Assembly: GCA_027625915.1 (NCBI GenBank)
Contig: JANTQA010000047.1
Span: forward strand, 18,662,001 to 18,726,000
DNA from: Anaeramoeba flamelloides
Taxonomy: Eukaryota; Metamonada; Anaeramoebidae
Length of the DNA: 64,000 bases
Reading direction: 5' to 3'
This document shows positions 11,454 to 24,360 of this stretch, one piece after another (the stretch's first letter is position 1; each line of letters begins with the position of its first letter). Position numbers and translations under genes: made by a program. The notes under the pieces were generated by a model that saw only the letters and a list, made by a program, of their open reading frames with translations, was not told the DNA's origin and ran no database searches.

Positions 11454-12032
11454 TTAATGGAAATTTAACAAAAGAAGAATTTCGTAAGGCAGAATATTCT
11501 CGTTAATTTGGACAAAGTCTGGCTGTGTTTTAAAGAATGACAACAAAAAATTGTGAAGAGCCTTAATAGTAAAATAGCAATCGACGTTAATTTGTTTGTT
11601 TTGGTATTGAAAGATCAAATTTTTGGAATTGATTGAAATGGCAAGTTTTTTTAATTTTCTTTTGTATTCATCAAACACCTTCAGAGAATTGTCATCGAGA
11701 CTTTGCGTGGTAAAGCTATTTTCAGTGTTTTGTATTAGATTGATTGGATATTTGATATTTTGGTAATTGATCAAATAAATGGATTTGTGTTTAAGCTTTT
11801 TTTTCGAATTTGGCTTGAGGAAATTGATTACTTCATATTCATAATTCGCGTCTTTGATTAATTCAAGATCAACACAGATCATACATTGGACCCGGCGGTT
11901 GTAGACACTTTGTAGATAATTTTCAGAAAGATCTTTGATGTGTACCTTTTCAAAAAGTGGTGGGATGGTTATTGAAAGGAAATAAACATAAGGCTTGGAT
12001 TTTTTACCTTTATTTTTTTTTCTTCGATCCAT
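11454..12032 (-). CDS. Hypothetical protein, 192 residues
   Basis: An open frame from ATG at 12032, beginning MDRRKKNKGKKSKPYV. The basic start is followed by beta-like segments (YVYFLSITIPPLFEKVHI; RVQCMICVDLELIKD) and a C-terminus FFKTQPDFVQINENILPY. Codon use (CCG, GAC, GTC) is richer than the surrounding DNA, supporting a real gene. A donor-like GGTAAAA near the start leaves open an alternative spliced form. I do not recognise the family. Confidence 0.5.
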   Translation of the reverse strand: MDRRKKNKGKKSKPYVYFLSITIPPLFEKVHIKDLSENYLQSVYNRRVQCMICVDLELIKDANYEYEVINFLKPNSKKKLKHKSIYLINYQNIKYPINLIQNTENSFTTQSLDDNSLKVFDEYKRKLKKLAISINSKNLIFQYQNKQINVDCYFTIKALHNFLLSFFKTQPDFVQINENILPYEILLLLNFH

Positions 12033-12213
12033 CACAAAGAATAGAGGGGAAAAAAATAAAGGGTAAGACGAATAATTTCAAAAAAAAAAAAAAAATGATT
12101 TTACAAATCACTTTTGGCATCTTTAAAAGATTTTGTGTTTGTGAAATTATTAATCATTAGAAAAGGTTTCTGTTTTTGTTTGAGGTTGTTTAGATATCAG
12201 GACGAGTGGATCA

Positions 12214-12282
12214 ATTTAATTCAATTTGAATTGTCTGCTCTTCAACTTCATTTTCCTCTTCATTGTGTTGGTCTTTTAAAAA
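12214..12282 (-). CDS. Possible terminal exon of an unrecognised gene
   Basis: On the minus strand an acceptor-like TTTTTTAAAAG is followed by an open acidic stretch, QHNEEENEVEEQTIQIELN, and TGA. A second protein-like island lies at about 12430-12530 on the same strand (FLWNFFGDHDEFHNG). I could not connect the two with confident splice sites. Confidence 0.25.
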
Positions 12283-12299
12283 ATAACTAAAGTTGATTT

Positions 12300-14745
12300 T
12301 TGTAAAGTTTTTTTGGAAATATTAGTATTGTTTTCAAAATTAGTTTCATAACAACCCCTTTTTACAAAATCAATTGTTTTGAAATTCTTTAAAGATATTT
12401 TATATTTATATTTATCTTTAATACCCTATGATTGAGAAAACCCATTGTGGAATTCATCATGATCTCCAAAAAAGTTCCACAAAAATATTGAAATCAAAAC
12501 CTTTCTTCTTTTGTGATCTTATTAAACAATATCCCTAAACAAGATAAGTACTATAGTTATACCTTTCTTTCTTAATGTGATTTAACAATCCATTTATTCA
12601 GAATAAATTAAAAATACTGTAAAAATATCTTCATTTGTTCTTTTATTTGAAATATAAGACTCTTTAAAAATAATAAAATTGAAATTCTCAAGGTCACTAT
12701 TTTTGTAAAACCAAGTGAAAATATAGAATTAATTTAATTTCTCAAAATATAAGAATTGAAAAGTTTGATCAAAAAGATCCTTTTTTTTCAATTGATCTAA
12801 TTCAATTTTTTTTTGACTTTTTGTAGTTATTTTGCCTTTTGAAAATTTAATTTTGAAACAAAGTTCAAGTAAATAGTAAAGTTAGATTTTTAAATTATCC
12901 TTGTTGATCTTTTTTTAAAGATCCCGAATATATAAAGTTCTTGATTTAATATCAATTTTTTATTATTTTTTTTTCGTTGAATTTTTGATACATCTATTAT
13001 TTCAGATGAAGGACTCTAATGATTTTAAAAAATACAATTAATAATTTTCATTGAGGTGAATAAGTTCTAGTAAAGAAGAATTAAGAGATTTTTTTTTCTA
13101 GTAAAATGTTGTTTTTTTTTGTTATGTTGTAAAATCCCACTTAAATAGAATTTTTTTTTAAGAGGATTCCAAAAGTTAGAAAAATTAACCAAATTTTAAT
13201 AAGAAATTAAACAACATTGACTAAATAAACATGAGTTGAAAACAAAAGAAAGTGCGCTGTTATTACGTCTATTTATAAAGTCTTGACAGTTGGGAATTAA
13301 AAGCGGAAAAAAAAAAAAAAAAAAAATAATTTTATATAATAAATAATATTTTGGTACTTAAAGATAAGATCATAATCATTTAAATCAATATTAATATTTA
13401 CCATTAGTATTGTTTATTCTATATTAATTGGGTACCCTTCTGGAATAAATAACTACCAAATCTAATTCCCTAAAAATACAAAAACAACTACAAAATTCAT
13501 TTTTTTTAATCAATTGAAAATATTAGCAAAAAGTCAAAAAAAGTATTCCTTTTTTACAAACAAATACCTAAATTATTGAGTAACTATCAACTATTATAAT
13601 TGGTGTATTTTTTAAATGAAATTATCTGAATCTATTGATTTTAGACTTTTTTGTGAATGGATAAATAAAATATAATTGTCTCTTTGAACAGTTAATACTT
13701 GATCAATAATTAATAAATTTAAGCCAGAAATGGTTATATTTACACTAAATCAGAATTTTTTGATTTTAAAATTTAATTTTTTTTATAATAAAAAATCTTA
13801 GAAAAAAAAATTAAATCCTTTATACTTAATTTAAAATAATAACAAATTAAAATGTTAAAAATTATTTATCATTTTTTAAAAAATACAAAATTGATAATAA
13901 AAAATTTATAATCAAAATACATCAATAGCTTGTACATGATTTTTGAGCGAGGAATTTGTTTTAAGTGCTAAATGTTAAAAAAATTAAAATGGTAAAGAGA
14001 GAATTTTATGATAATTAAATTTATTTCTTCTAATACGAAGAGTATCTAAACTTTAGTATTCAAATAAGTTTCAATGAAAGTATTTGAAACACAATTTAAT
14101 TATTTAATATAAAATCAAGAGTCTTGAAAAAAATAGAAAAAAAGAAAAAAAATCAGAATAAGAGAAATGTCAAGAAATAAAGAAATACAGAATCAAAAAA
14201 CAAATAATTAGAAAAAGCTGAAAGTTATTAGATCCATTTGAATTGATATAGTTAATGTTCCTATATGTGGTTTGAATTTGAGGTACTTTTTCTTAGATAG
14301 ATACCTAGATAGATAATTAACAATATTATTAAATACTGAACTTATATCAAAAATCATTTTAAAATATCGGAATTAATTTAAATAAAAAAATTAATTTTCA
14401 GAGTATTTTTACAATATTTATCAAGAAAAAATTTAAAAAAAATCATTCTTAATAAGGGAAATTATTTTATTAACTTTTAATAATAATTAAAAATAATTTC
14501 TATTTTTTATACAAAAATTAGAGTTGCTTTTTTTATCTAGTAAAGACGGTTTTATTGATTTAATTCCAATATTTTAACTAGAATTAATTAAAATAATTTA
14601 TTTTTATTTTTTTTTTTGAAAGAGTTTTCATTTATTTCATATTGTTTGTATATTTTTTTTTGAATTTAATACCAAAATTGTAATATGAACCATTTTCAAA
14701 AATATCAGTTCAAAAAATTAAAAAGTATTAAATAACCATTTTTTT
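12300..14745. other. Intergenic, no gene seen
   Basis: Extremely A+T-rich. Contains poly-A/poly-T runs (for example near 13304-13326) and short chance frames only. Confidence 0.4.
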
Positions 14746-14749
14746 AGTA

Positions 14750-14946
14750 CAGTCAGTTCCACTTTTAAGGCACAAACTTTCAACGAAATTTAAGGCGCAA
14801 TAAAAATCTCAAATTAAGGCACAAAATTCAGATTCTAGTAAAATTAATTGTAAAATAAAAAAATACAAATTTTGTGCCTTAATTTGAGAATTTTTTGGTG
14901 CCTTAAATTTCGTTCAAAGTTTGTGCCTTAAAAGTGGAACTGACTG
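14750..14946. mobile_element. Palindromic TIR element, family C, copy 1
   Basis: A 197-bp near-perfect palindrome flanked by TA on both sides. It begins CAGTCAGTTCCACTTTTAAG and ends with the inverse. Each arm carries three direct copies, about 24 bp apart, of a core AAGGCACAAA. The transcript of either strand would form one long hairpin. TA flanks and CAGT ends fit a Tc1/mariner-mobilised MITE. Confidence 0.85.
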
Positions 14947-15068
14947 TATTTTAATTGAATATATCCTGATAAATCAATAAAAACTTCTTTCCTAGATAAT
15001 TAAATCTACTCTAAATAAAAAAAAAATACAGAAAAAGTTTGTACATGGCCAAAATCAAAAATGATATA

Positions 15069-15376
15069 CAGTACTGTACCATTTTAATGCACAGAAAAAA
15101 TCAAGAAATAAGGCACAAAAAAATCCCAATAATGCACAAAATCAAAGTGGTCAAAATAAGGCACAATTTTTCTGTATAATTTCCAAGATTACTCATAATG
15201 TAATATTCTATATATATATATTGAAGAAAACACTCAAACTAACTATGTAATTATTCGGTGAAATTATATCTTGAAATTGGGAAAGTGCCTTAAATCAAAA
15301 ATTTGTGCCTTAAAGTGGACAAAATTTTGTGCCTTATATGTTTATTTTTCCTGTGCCTTAAAATGGCACAGGACTG
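15069..15376. mobile_element. Palindromic TIR element, family C variant, copy 2
   Basis: Starts CAGTACTGTACC after TA and ends GGACTG before TA. Both arms contain repeated AAGGCACA or AATGCACA cores at roughly 25-bp spacing, but the sequence between cores differs from copy 1. This is a related subfamily. The shared TA at 15377-15378 joins it directly to the next element. Confidence 0.75.
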
Positions 15377-15378
15377 TA

Positions 15379-15570
15379 CCGTCAGTTCCACTTTTAAGGC
15401 ACAAACTTCAACCAAATTTAAGGCACCAAAAAATCTCAAATTAATGTATAAAATTCAGATTCTAGTAAAATAATTTATTCAAAAAAAATTCCAAAATTTG
15501 TGCCTTAATTTGAGATTTTGTTGTGCTTTAAATTTCTTTGAAGTTTGTGCCTTAAATTTGAAACTAACTG
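15379..15570. mobile_element. Palindromic TIR element, family C, copy 3
   Basis: Begins CCGTCAGTTCCAC and ends GAAACTAACTG followed by TA. It has the same arm plan as copy 1, with more mutations. It lies immediately beside copy 2 with a single TA between them. Confidence 0.75.
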
Positions 15571-15638
15571 TAATAAATCACAATTTATTGTATTTTTCAA
15601 AACATAATATTAAATTTCATTACAATAGCCAACTGTTA

Positions 15639-15640
15639 AT

Positions 15641-15672
<32 letters not shown>
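15639..15672. repeat. TA dinucleotide repeat
   Basis: An uninterrupted alternating TA tract. Similar shorter tracts occur near 22010, 37277 and 57118. Confidence 0.8.
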
Positions 15673-15674
<2 letters not shown>

Positions 15675-15699
15675 CATCATTTTTTATTTCACACAAAAG

Positions 15700-15970
15700 A
15701 AAATATAAAATGGAAAAATCAAAATTAGTGTGTCCAAAATTTTGAAATGAGTGAATAAAATATATTATACAATTTTTTGAAATTACTTAACAATAATTGA
15801 TTGATCAAATGATAAGATACCACTAACTAATTGTATGTAATTTTCCAATTTAACAAACTCAACACTAACATTCTATCAACCATCAAAATAAATTCACCTA
15901 TCCTCACTCATAAGATTATCTGACTGAGAAAAGGGAAATGAAAACAGAACTGAAAAAATAAAAAAAAATT
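15700..15970 (-). repeat. Dispersed repeat M, truncated copy
   Basis: On the minus strand it matches parts of 53930-54510 and 59230-59790: a segment with GATGGTTGATAG, then ATCTTATCATTTGATC, then TTTTGGACACAC. The three copies are clearly homologous but diverged. The outer parts of the longer copies carry an inverted TTTGGACACA, which suggests a DNA transposon remnant. Confidence 0.55.
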
Positions 15971-18660
15971 AAAATGTTTCAAATTAAAATTATTTCAAAA
16001 TTGAATGGGAAGTATAATATTGTTACTCTTTAAACTTTTTAAACTTTTTCCAATTTTGTGGTATTATAATTAATAAAAATATACTTTTTAATATTATCCA
16101 AATAGAATATAACAATTTTCCTAAATTATAAAATGTAATTTTTCTTTTTGAATATTTTTGGGTTTCTGGTAAAAAAAATGAAAACAAATTAATTTGTCGA
16201 TTATTATTAATTCGGTTTTTTACATATTATTATCAAAACAATGTATCTTATTATAAAAATAATGTTTATTGGATATCTAGTTATAAAAAAGTTAAAAATA
16301 CGATATTGGAATTTTAACAACTAAAATATAAATATGGATTGAAATGTTAGAGAATTTAAAATTATAATTTATTTGTTGAAAAAAGTGACAAATTTATATA
16401 AAAAATTTAAAATATTCTTATAATTATTTCAAATTAATATTGTATATATGATGGTTATTGAATAAAGTTAGAATAAATTTTCGACGTGTATAATGAATTG
16501 TCTTAACTTAATAAAAGAAATTTCCTATATAGTATTTTAATATCTTGACAAGGTAATAAATCATTTATTAATATATTTTGTGTGATTATCAGGTTTAATG
16601 GTATCTAATATATTTTCTTATCAATTTTTATGTATTTTCACCCTTAAAGCTTGGCATCTTTTGATATATAGGCAAACTTCTAAGAAAAATTAATATTTTT
16701 TTTTGTATAAATTTTAAAATGAAAAAAAATGAAATTTCAAAAACTCTGAGAATTATCTTAACAAATTTTAAAAAATTATTCATTTTATATTTTTATTGTA
16801 GACAGCTATTTAATGATTAATTGTCAACTTTTATTTCTTTTATAATTTTTTCTTAATTATATCTTCGAATATTTTTATTTGAATTTTAATAAACGTTATT
16901 TAAAAGTTGGTTGGATATTGTGTTGTCTCGGGGATATATTAAACATAACATGTTTGGTAAAATTGTAAAAGAAAAATACTGGAATATAAAATTGATTTTT
17001 AAAAAAAAAATTGACAAATTAATATCTCAAATAATAATATTTAAGCAGGTAATAATTGTTTTCCTGATTTGGATATAAATCAAAACAATTTTTTTTTGAA
17101 AGGTAATTAAAAAATAGTATTTTGTGAACTTTCAAATTTTTTTACAATTTGAATTATTTGTTGGGATAATTTTTTTTGATTTTTCAATTTATTCTATTTA
17201 ATGTTTACTTTTCTATTGAGCAAAATCAATTGATCAAATAGAAGTTTTTTTATTGGATTGAAAAAAAAAAAAAAAAAAAACGAAAGAAATGAGATGGGGT
17301 ATATTTTTCTTGATATGGTTATCTTTATTGCACACACCAAGAAAAATATTTTTTGTATTTTCGAAAGAAAGGGTCAAATTGTATATATGATTTTTTCTTA
17401 AAATGGTGGGGATCTTTATTCAAAAAATAATATAATATAATATATTAACAATATGAATATCTGTTAATAAAGGGTTATTGGTATGTCCTTTTTTCCTTAA
17501 ACACGCAAGTACAAATATTTGTGGAAAATTGGTTCTTTTTTTCATTTTTTTAAGCTTATATTTCAAAAAAGAAATAAAAAAACTCCAAAATTAAAAGTTT
17601 TTTGTGCTCTTTGTAGTAAATATTTTTACTCTTATTTTGTATATTTTTAAATATTATTAACAATCATAACTGATCAAAGTTAAAAATAAATAAATGAATA
17701 AAATTTTAAAAGAATATCGAAACAATCGATAATGTAAATTTGTGTTGTTCGGGAAATAGATTTTTAAAACAATCATAATGAATATTACAAAAAAAAAAAA
17801 AAAAGATAATTGTACTAAAAAAATAAGTTTGTTGAAAACCATCTAACCTTTTTATTATCTTTGCCAAAACAGTTATATATTTTAATTAAAAAAAAAAAAA
17901 ATAGAGTTAAAGTTTATATAATTTGTTTAAAATCTTTTTTAGAATAACCAAAAAAATTAAAGTTAAAATATGTTTTTTAATTTAATTCCTTTCTAATTTT
18001 TTGTATATTTTTTTATTTGAAATGCTAATTAAAAAAAAAAATAATGTATATAGCTATATTTCGAGGCTAATAATCATTAAACATGGTATCATTTCTTCTT
18101 ATAATTATTGATCAATGTGTAATTTACAACCGAGAAATGATAATTAAGATTTTTTTACAAAATAAATTTTCTATTAAGAAAAATATCAAGTACTGTTCAC
18201 TTGAAAAAAATTTAATGAATCGTAAAATAAAAAATAAAATTTTTTTGAATTCAATGTTCAAAATGCTTGATCAAGACTCGATAATAGTTTGGATGATCTA
18301 TGTAAGAATTAGATCGAAGAATATTATTTGATAATTTTTTTTATACTGATATTTTAATAAAAAATCGGAAACACTTTCAATATATGTTAAAAGCTTTTGT
18401 ATTTCAATACTAAATAACAAATTTAAGATCTTATAGCTTATTTTGGTTAAAGGCTCTTTGAATCTGAAATAAACAATTGTGTGTATTCACTATTTTCAAG
18501 AGAAAATATTTCTCTAACGAGGTTTAAATCGGAAAAATTAATAAAAACAAAAGAAAAAACATGGGAAAAAAAAAAAAATTAATCAAAATAAAGTGGAGAA
18601 AGTAAAGTTGCTGTATTGTAGAGAAAGTGAAATAAAACTTCAATCAAAAAGAGTCAATAT
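15971..18660. other. Intergenic, no gene seen
   Basis: Short chance frames only (for example 18083-18331). No repeated family was identified by eye. Confidence 0.35.
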
Positions 18661-18737
18661 TTTATGAATAAAAATTTGGTTTTTCAAGTTCTTCAACCCA
18701 AAAAAAAAAAAAAAACAAAACAAAATATTTAATTTTC

Positions 18738-19159
18738 TTATTTTTTTTCTTCAGTTTCCTTTTTTTCTTCTTCTGTTTCTTTTTTTTCTTCAGTTTTCTT
18801 TTCAGTGGTTTCTTCGGTTTTTTCTTTTTTTTCTTCTGTTGTTTCTTTTTTTTCTTCTTCTGTTTCTTTTTTTTCTTCAGTTTTCTTTTCAGTAGTTTCC
18901 TCAGTTTTTTCCTTTTTTTCTTCTGTTGTTTCTTCTGTTGTTTCTTCTGTTTTTGGAAGGTTTTCGTTGATTTCAACACATTCTTCAAACACTGTTTTAA
19001 ATTTGTTTGCTGATTCTTCTTTAAGGAATCGGATGAAAAGAATTTCATCTTTGGCGGCACCATCGGAATAGTCAATTGCGTTGTAGATCCATGATTTGGT
19101 GTTTCCTTCATTTTGTTTGAATTTTATATATTTGGCAGCTATTGTTTTTAGGAAATTAT

Positions 19160-19192
<33 letters not shown>

Positions 19193-19353
19193 AATAAAAA
19201 TTAAAAAAAAAAATGACAAAAAACAATTAAAAATTTAAAAAAAGAATGAAATAAGTTTGGGTTTGGTTGGACAGCAATTACCCTTGGGGAAATGGGTTTT
19301 TTGTTTAAAAAAAGAAAATTTCGATCCTTATTGAGTCTCATTCAAAAAGATTG

Positions 19354-19405
<52 letters not shown>

Positions 19406-19688
19406 TTAAATTTTTAATAAAAACAAAATATTTACGATAGTGATTAGCGCAAACTTTATAAGTTTGTTCTCTTCTCATTAAAACACGGCATCTTTTCGAT
19501 GTTTTGTGTTGGAAGATTTGGATATCACCAACACCACGTTCTTTCCATTTGTTTTCTTTTTTTTCAAAACGATAAAGTTTTGCTCTTGTTTTGAATTTGG
19601 ATTCTTCGTTTTGTTCATATTCTTTAGATTCTTTAATGTTAATGTTGAGTAATTGTTTTTCTCCTTCGTGACTTTTTTGCATTGACAT
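18738..19688 (-). CDS. Ran-binding protein 1 (RanBD domain), two exons
   Basis: Exon 1 is 19688-19436 and exon 2 is 19138-18738. The intron (297 bp) starts GTAAATATT, ends CAATAG and contains a long homopolymer. The joined product is 217 residues. The RanBD signature is clear: FKTRAKLYRF, WKERGVGDIQI, RVLMRREQTYKVCANHY, WIYNAIDYSDG and LFIRFLKEESANKFK followed by FEEC. RanBP1 binds Ran-GTP and stimulates RanGAP-driven hydrolysis in the cytoplasm, releasing export complexes. The tail after FEECVEINENLP is an unusual Glu/Lys/Thr repeat: a 29-residue unit present twice with near-identical DNA. The start follows family architecture, with a short acidic N-terminus before the domain. Confidence 0.92.
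18740..18955 (-). repeat. 87-bp tandem repeat coding the E/K/T tail of RanBP1
   Basis: Two near-identical in-frame units encode KKEKTEETTEKKTEEKKE-type sequence. The repeat is very purine-rich on the coding strand. Slippage could change the tail length between strains. Confidence 0.7.
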
Positions 19689-19856
19689 TGTTTATAAAGA
19701 TTGGTTAAAATTGAGTAAAAAAATAAAAAAATGGTTTGTTTAAATTTTTTTTTGTAAATTAGTAATTACGTAAATCTCATTTTTCTGTGTTTAATTTGGA
19801 AGCTTCTTCAAAGTAAAAATTCTCTTTTATTGTTTTGCTGAGAAGAAAAATTAGAA

Positions 19857-20165
19857 ATGAAGAAAAAAGAAAAACTCTTTTTATTTGTCGAAGAAGAAAC
19901 TCATTTGGAAACAAGAGAAAAATACCAAAGGTGCAATTTTGTCAGAATAAGAGATTCTTCGGGCGATTTTACAAAATTAGGTTTTTAAAAACTGTTTTTA
20001 AATTTCTTTTGTTTTTCTTTTTTATTGAGAATGGGCTTTTGTTGTTGTATATTGACCAAACCATCCACTAAAACACATCTTTTTAAAAATTTGATTGACA
20101 ACTCACACAGTAGAATTCATGTTCATGCCTTATCGTTCTTATTACGACTTATCACAAAGAAAATG
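19857..20165 (+). CDS. Possible small gene divergent from RanBP1, uncertain
   Basis: An ATG at 19857 opens a 43-codon frame (MKKKEKLFLFVEEETHLE, then YQRCNFVRIRDSSGDF) with protein-like composition. A GT after the Leu codon near 19980 could splice to an acceptor CACACAG near 20112, giving a short continuation (VEFMFMPYRSYYDLSQRK) before a stop. Other readings exist, including an overlapping frame from 20027 (MGFCCCILTKPSTK). I cannot choose between them. Confidence 0.25.
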
Positions 20166-20216
20166 ATTTCGATCATTTATTCCTTTGAGGAATTAAATCA
20201 AAGAAAGACTTGGTAA

Positions 20217-22870
20217 CCCTTCACACGATTAACAAAAGCCCATGTGTTTACAACCAAAAATTAAGTTTATTACTCAACGAACAAATAATTACCACTGTTG
20301 TAAAATTTGAAAGTGAACCTTGTTGACTTTCGTTTGTCTTTTTTTTAGATGAATTGAAAAAATCTACCACACGATACACCAAATAACTTGAGTACTTAAT
20401 CAGCAAAAAAACAAGCTCAAGGTAAGAACTCAAAAATTACTTTTTTTCTGGTAATTATAAAATCGTCTCAATTAACCCTCTTTGTTAATAATTCCATTTT
20501 TTTGGGATTTCTTCATTCTCAAAAGATTTTTTTTTTTAAAAATTAATTTTTTTAACGAATATATTTTTTTTGTTGTTATTCTCTGTTGTTACAGACAGTT
20601 GTTGAGGAACTGAAATTCAACCTTTGAGATGATGAGTTCTCTCTCCACTTAGGGAAAGGACTTTTCATTTTTAAAAGTATCTTTTTTTACCAATTAATTT
20701 CAGTCAAAAGATCACGATCCTTTTTGTTTGACTTTTTCGATTGCAAAACAGAAAAAGAAAAATGGATAAAAGATTTTCATTTGAGTAAATATCACTTTTG
20801 ATAATTTCTCAGAGTTTGTATAAAGAACTTTTAAACAATTTTAAATTTTAAAAATTACAGAAACAATAAATAAAATATTGGATACTTGAAGATCTAAAAA
20901 AAAGTATTATAATTATTTTATTAACAGATATTTATAAATTTCTTGATAGTTAAAAGATTAGGTAATTTTCTTTTTTCAAAAATCAAGAGAAGAAACAAAT
21001 AAGTGTTATTATTGAAATAAGTTATTTGAGAATATCAATTATTTTTTTGTTATTAGAATTATTTATTTGTACAACTTTTATTGGTTTGAAAATATCACAA
21101 TAATTTAAAAATAATCAGTAAAGCCGATTTGATATTATTAATATTTGGGTTATTACTAACTCAGTGAAAAAATTAAGATCCGACAAATAACTATTGATTA
21201 AAAAGAATCAAATTAAAAAGTATTTTTTTAGATTATTTGTTGAATTTTATAGTTTTTGAAAAAAGTATTCTTGGAGATTTTTAATTTTTTTATTTGGGCC
21301 TTTTACTTGTATTTTTTTGTTCAATAAAAATAGAAAATTGTGTCGAAATGTTCTTCGTATCAAAAAATTAATTATATTTATTGAAAAGTTTAATAAACTT
21401 TTTAAATTTTTTTTTTGAAATTAAGTTGATTTTTTATACTGTGTGTTTTTTAAAGGTCGTTATTTCTTTTTTTTTTTAAAGAATATTTTCGTAGACTTTC
21501 TTCACAGATAATAAGATTTCTTTCTTGTTCTTATAAGAAAATATTTTTTTTTTAAATAATTCAGAAATAAGTTGGATTTTGAACTTTTATAAAAATGAGA
21601 AAAATAGATCAAGCTTTTTAAAACAATAATTCCTTTCTGTAAAACATCTTGAACAATTAGTCTGGTATTGTAGTAATCAGATTTTTCTTTGTTTTTTTTA
21701 TTTTAAGATATTATACTTTTTTTTTAAATTTTCTCCTGTATTTGCAATTAGTTTTTTTTTAGGTTAACTATCCCTTAATTTCTGTTTTTTTTTTTTTTTT
21801 TTCGGTTAACTTGAGTATAAACACATAGCGTTATCTTTAAAATAAGTTATTAGATAATATTTATTAATTTTTTTTTTATTATTTATTGTAGAGTGATCAA
21901 AAAAAAAAAAAAAAAAACACATATAAGTTATACAACCCACGAATTGAAATAAAATATATATTTTCCTTGGAGTTATTCAAAAACTAATATCCAACTCACT
22001 AATCAAGGGTATATATATATATATATATATAAATATATATATAAATAAACTAGATTTCAAAAAAATCGACCCACTTTAGAATGTTAATAGAATTTGTTTT
22101 GAGACTTTCTTCGTGTATTCTTCTTGAAAAAATATTCTCAATTTTTTGGATTAGAATGATTTATTTCTTTTTTTTTTCGAAATTTTCTTTAATTTTTTTT
22201 TTTTTTTTTTCTTTTTCTTTTTTTTTTAAATAGATCATGTGGAAAAAAAAACAAGATCTTCGAAAAGACAAATAATCACTATGGTTATTGAGGCTATGTA
22301 ATATCTTTTATAATGAATTTAATTATTAATAAAAAATCTTGTTGTTCAACTTTTAGTCAGTGAAAGTTCAGTAATAAAAAATCTGCAAAATCCTTTCAAA
22401 AATTGTGACTCATTTTTTTTTAGTTTTCCAATTTATTTGTTTTAATTCTTAAAATATCATGCTTTTATATATTTAGAATGACTTAAAAGTGAATTAAAAA
22501 TCAGATTTTAGTTATTAATTGTTCTTGAATAGTAAAGAGTATATATTATCTTTTAATTTATTATTCCAGGTGGGGCTGCAATTATTGAAATGGGATTTAG
22601 AATAGATAACAATAAATACAAGTATTTGAAATGGAAAGTTCAACTTATATTTCAAGACCAAAAAAATCAAACATATTATTTTATTATATGTTTTTAAGTT
22701 ACATAGTATAAATGATATTTTTAAAATTTTGAAAATTATGTGAAAAAATAAAAAAAATATAAAAATCATTTTAATTTTATACATTTTTTTTTTTTGGTAT
22801 GACCCAACCATTTTATATAATCACAAAACAGGGCCACTAAATCAAAAAAAGGTATTAAAATACACGAATT
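20217..22870. other. Intergenic, no gene seen
   Basis: A+T-rich with T-runs and a TA tract near 22010-22040. Frames at 20248-20433 and 22515-22811 (minus) are low-complexity and not supported. Confidence 0.35.
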
Positions 22871-22874
22871 GTTA

Positions 22875-23060
22875 CTTGTGTGACACAAACTATTGATAAA
22901 ATCCAATCTATAAAAAAAGTTAAATTAAGGAACAAAATATTGAACTTTGTAAAATAATTTGTGAAAAAAAAAATTCGAAATTTTATACTTTAATTTGAGA
23001 TTTTTTAGGTTTCTTGGATTCCTTTTTATGGGGGTGTCTTAAAAGTAAAAAATACTTTAT
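22875..23060. mobile_element. Degraded family C palindromic element
   Basis: Retains the family order AAATTAAGGAACAAAAT, TTTAATTTGAGATTTTTT and GTGTCTTAAAAGT, but the arms are heavily mutated and the ends are uncertain. Confidence 0.4.
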
Positions 23061-24360
23061 AATAATTATTTTTTTTTTGTTTTATCAAAAAAAAAAAAAA
23101 AAACCTGAATATACATTGAAAAGATATGTTGGTGAATCTTTATCATACTAATAAACTTAATAAAACAATAAACCAAAATACCCAAGAAAGTGCAAAATTC
23201 AAAATAGACCACGCAACCTTAGATTGAATTCAAAACTTAAATAAGAAAAAAACACTGTTTTTTCAAGCACTCGCTAAGAAAAATCCAAAAAACAATAATT
23301 ATTTTAAAATTTCAGAAAGAGCATTGAAAATATTTTGAAAAAATAATAATACACAAAAGTAATGTTTATATAATTGAGTGCACTGTTAAACCTAAATTTG
23401 AAAAAAATGTTTTTTTTTACTCAAAGTTCAAGAAGGAACTTAATTAAAAGTCTTAAAATATCCCAATGCTTTATTATTATTTTTATTATTGTTTAAGGGG
23501 TGGGTTTTTAAACCATCTTATGTGTAACGAATTCCTCAATTTTTATTTAGGAATTTTAGAAAAGACTCAAAAATCAATTTATTACCCACTATAGCTAAAA
23601 TATCACATCTCTATTATTTATTGAAAAATAAATTGATTCAAAATTTCATACAATTTTTACTTTGTTTTTCATTTTTTAAAAAATTTTCACAGCTTTCTTA
23701 AAGTATTTCTATGGTATAAATGTCAAGAAACTTTATAAAAATAGTGGTGCTTGAAAATATTCTTTATCAAAAACTATTTTGAAAGGTTAGTTATGGATTT
23801 AGGGAAATAGTATTTACTAATGAAAAAAATTTACTCAAATATTTTTGAATTTATAAGTAAATGCCAAATCTAAACACCTCAACTTTTTAATTCAGAAAAA
23901 AAATTTCATCTTAACTATATGATAGTTTTGTTTTTATCATTCAGATTGTGATGATAAATGTTTATTCTTAGGGAGTAGAAATTGTTATGGAATTCTGAAT
24001 GAAAATTTTATTCCTTTTATATTTCAAATAATAGAAACACTTTAAAACCATTCTTGGGCTGAAAACGAGATCACAAAATTAAAAAGTATTTATTGTGAAA
24101 GTTCTTAAACAAAAAGTAATACTGATCTTTGAATAATAAATGGGAAAAAATTTCAGTTGGTTATCTTTTTTCAATTCTACTAATGCCTAATTTTATTTTT
24201 AATATTATTTGAATTATAAATGGGATAACATTTCACTATGTTTTCATAATTTTTTATTAAAAATTCCATACAGATCATTTAGGATACCCAGTCTATCCAA
24301 TAGAGAATTTTGTAAATTCAAGATAAATTTTTGAACATATTTACAGAAATTTCAATCATT

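Noticed and set aside
18805-19071. Plus-strand Ser/Phe/Val-rich frame
   Set aside because: Complement of the RanBP1 tail repeat.
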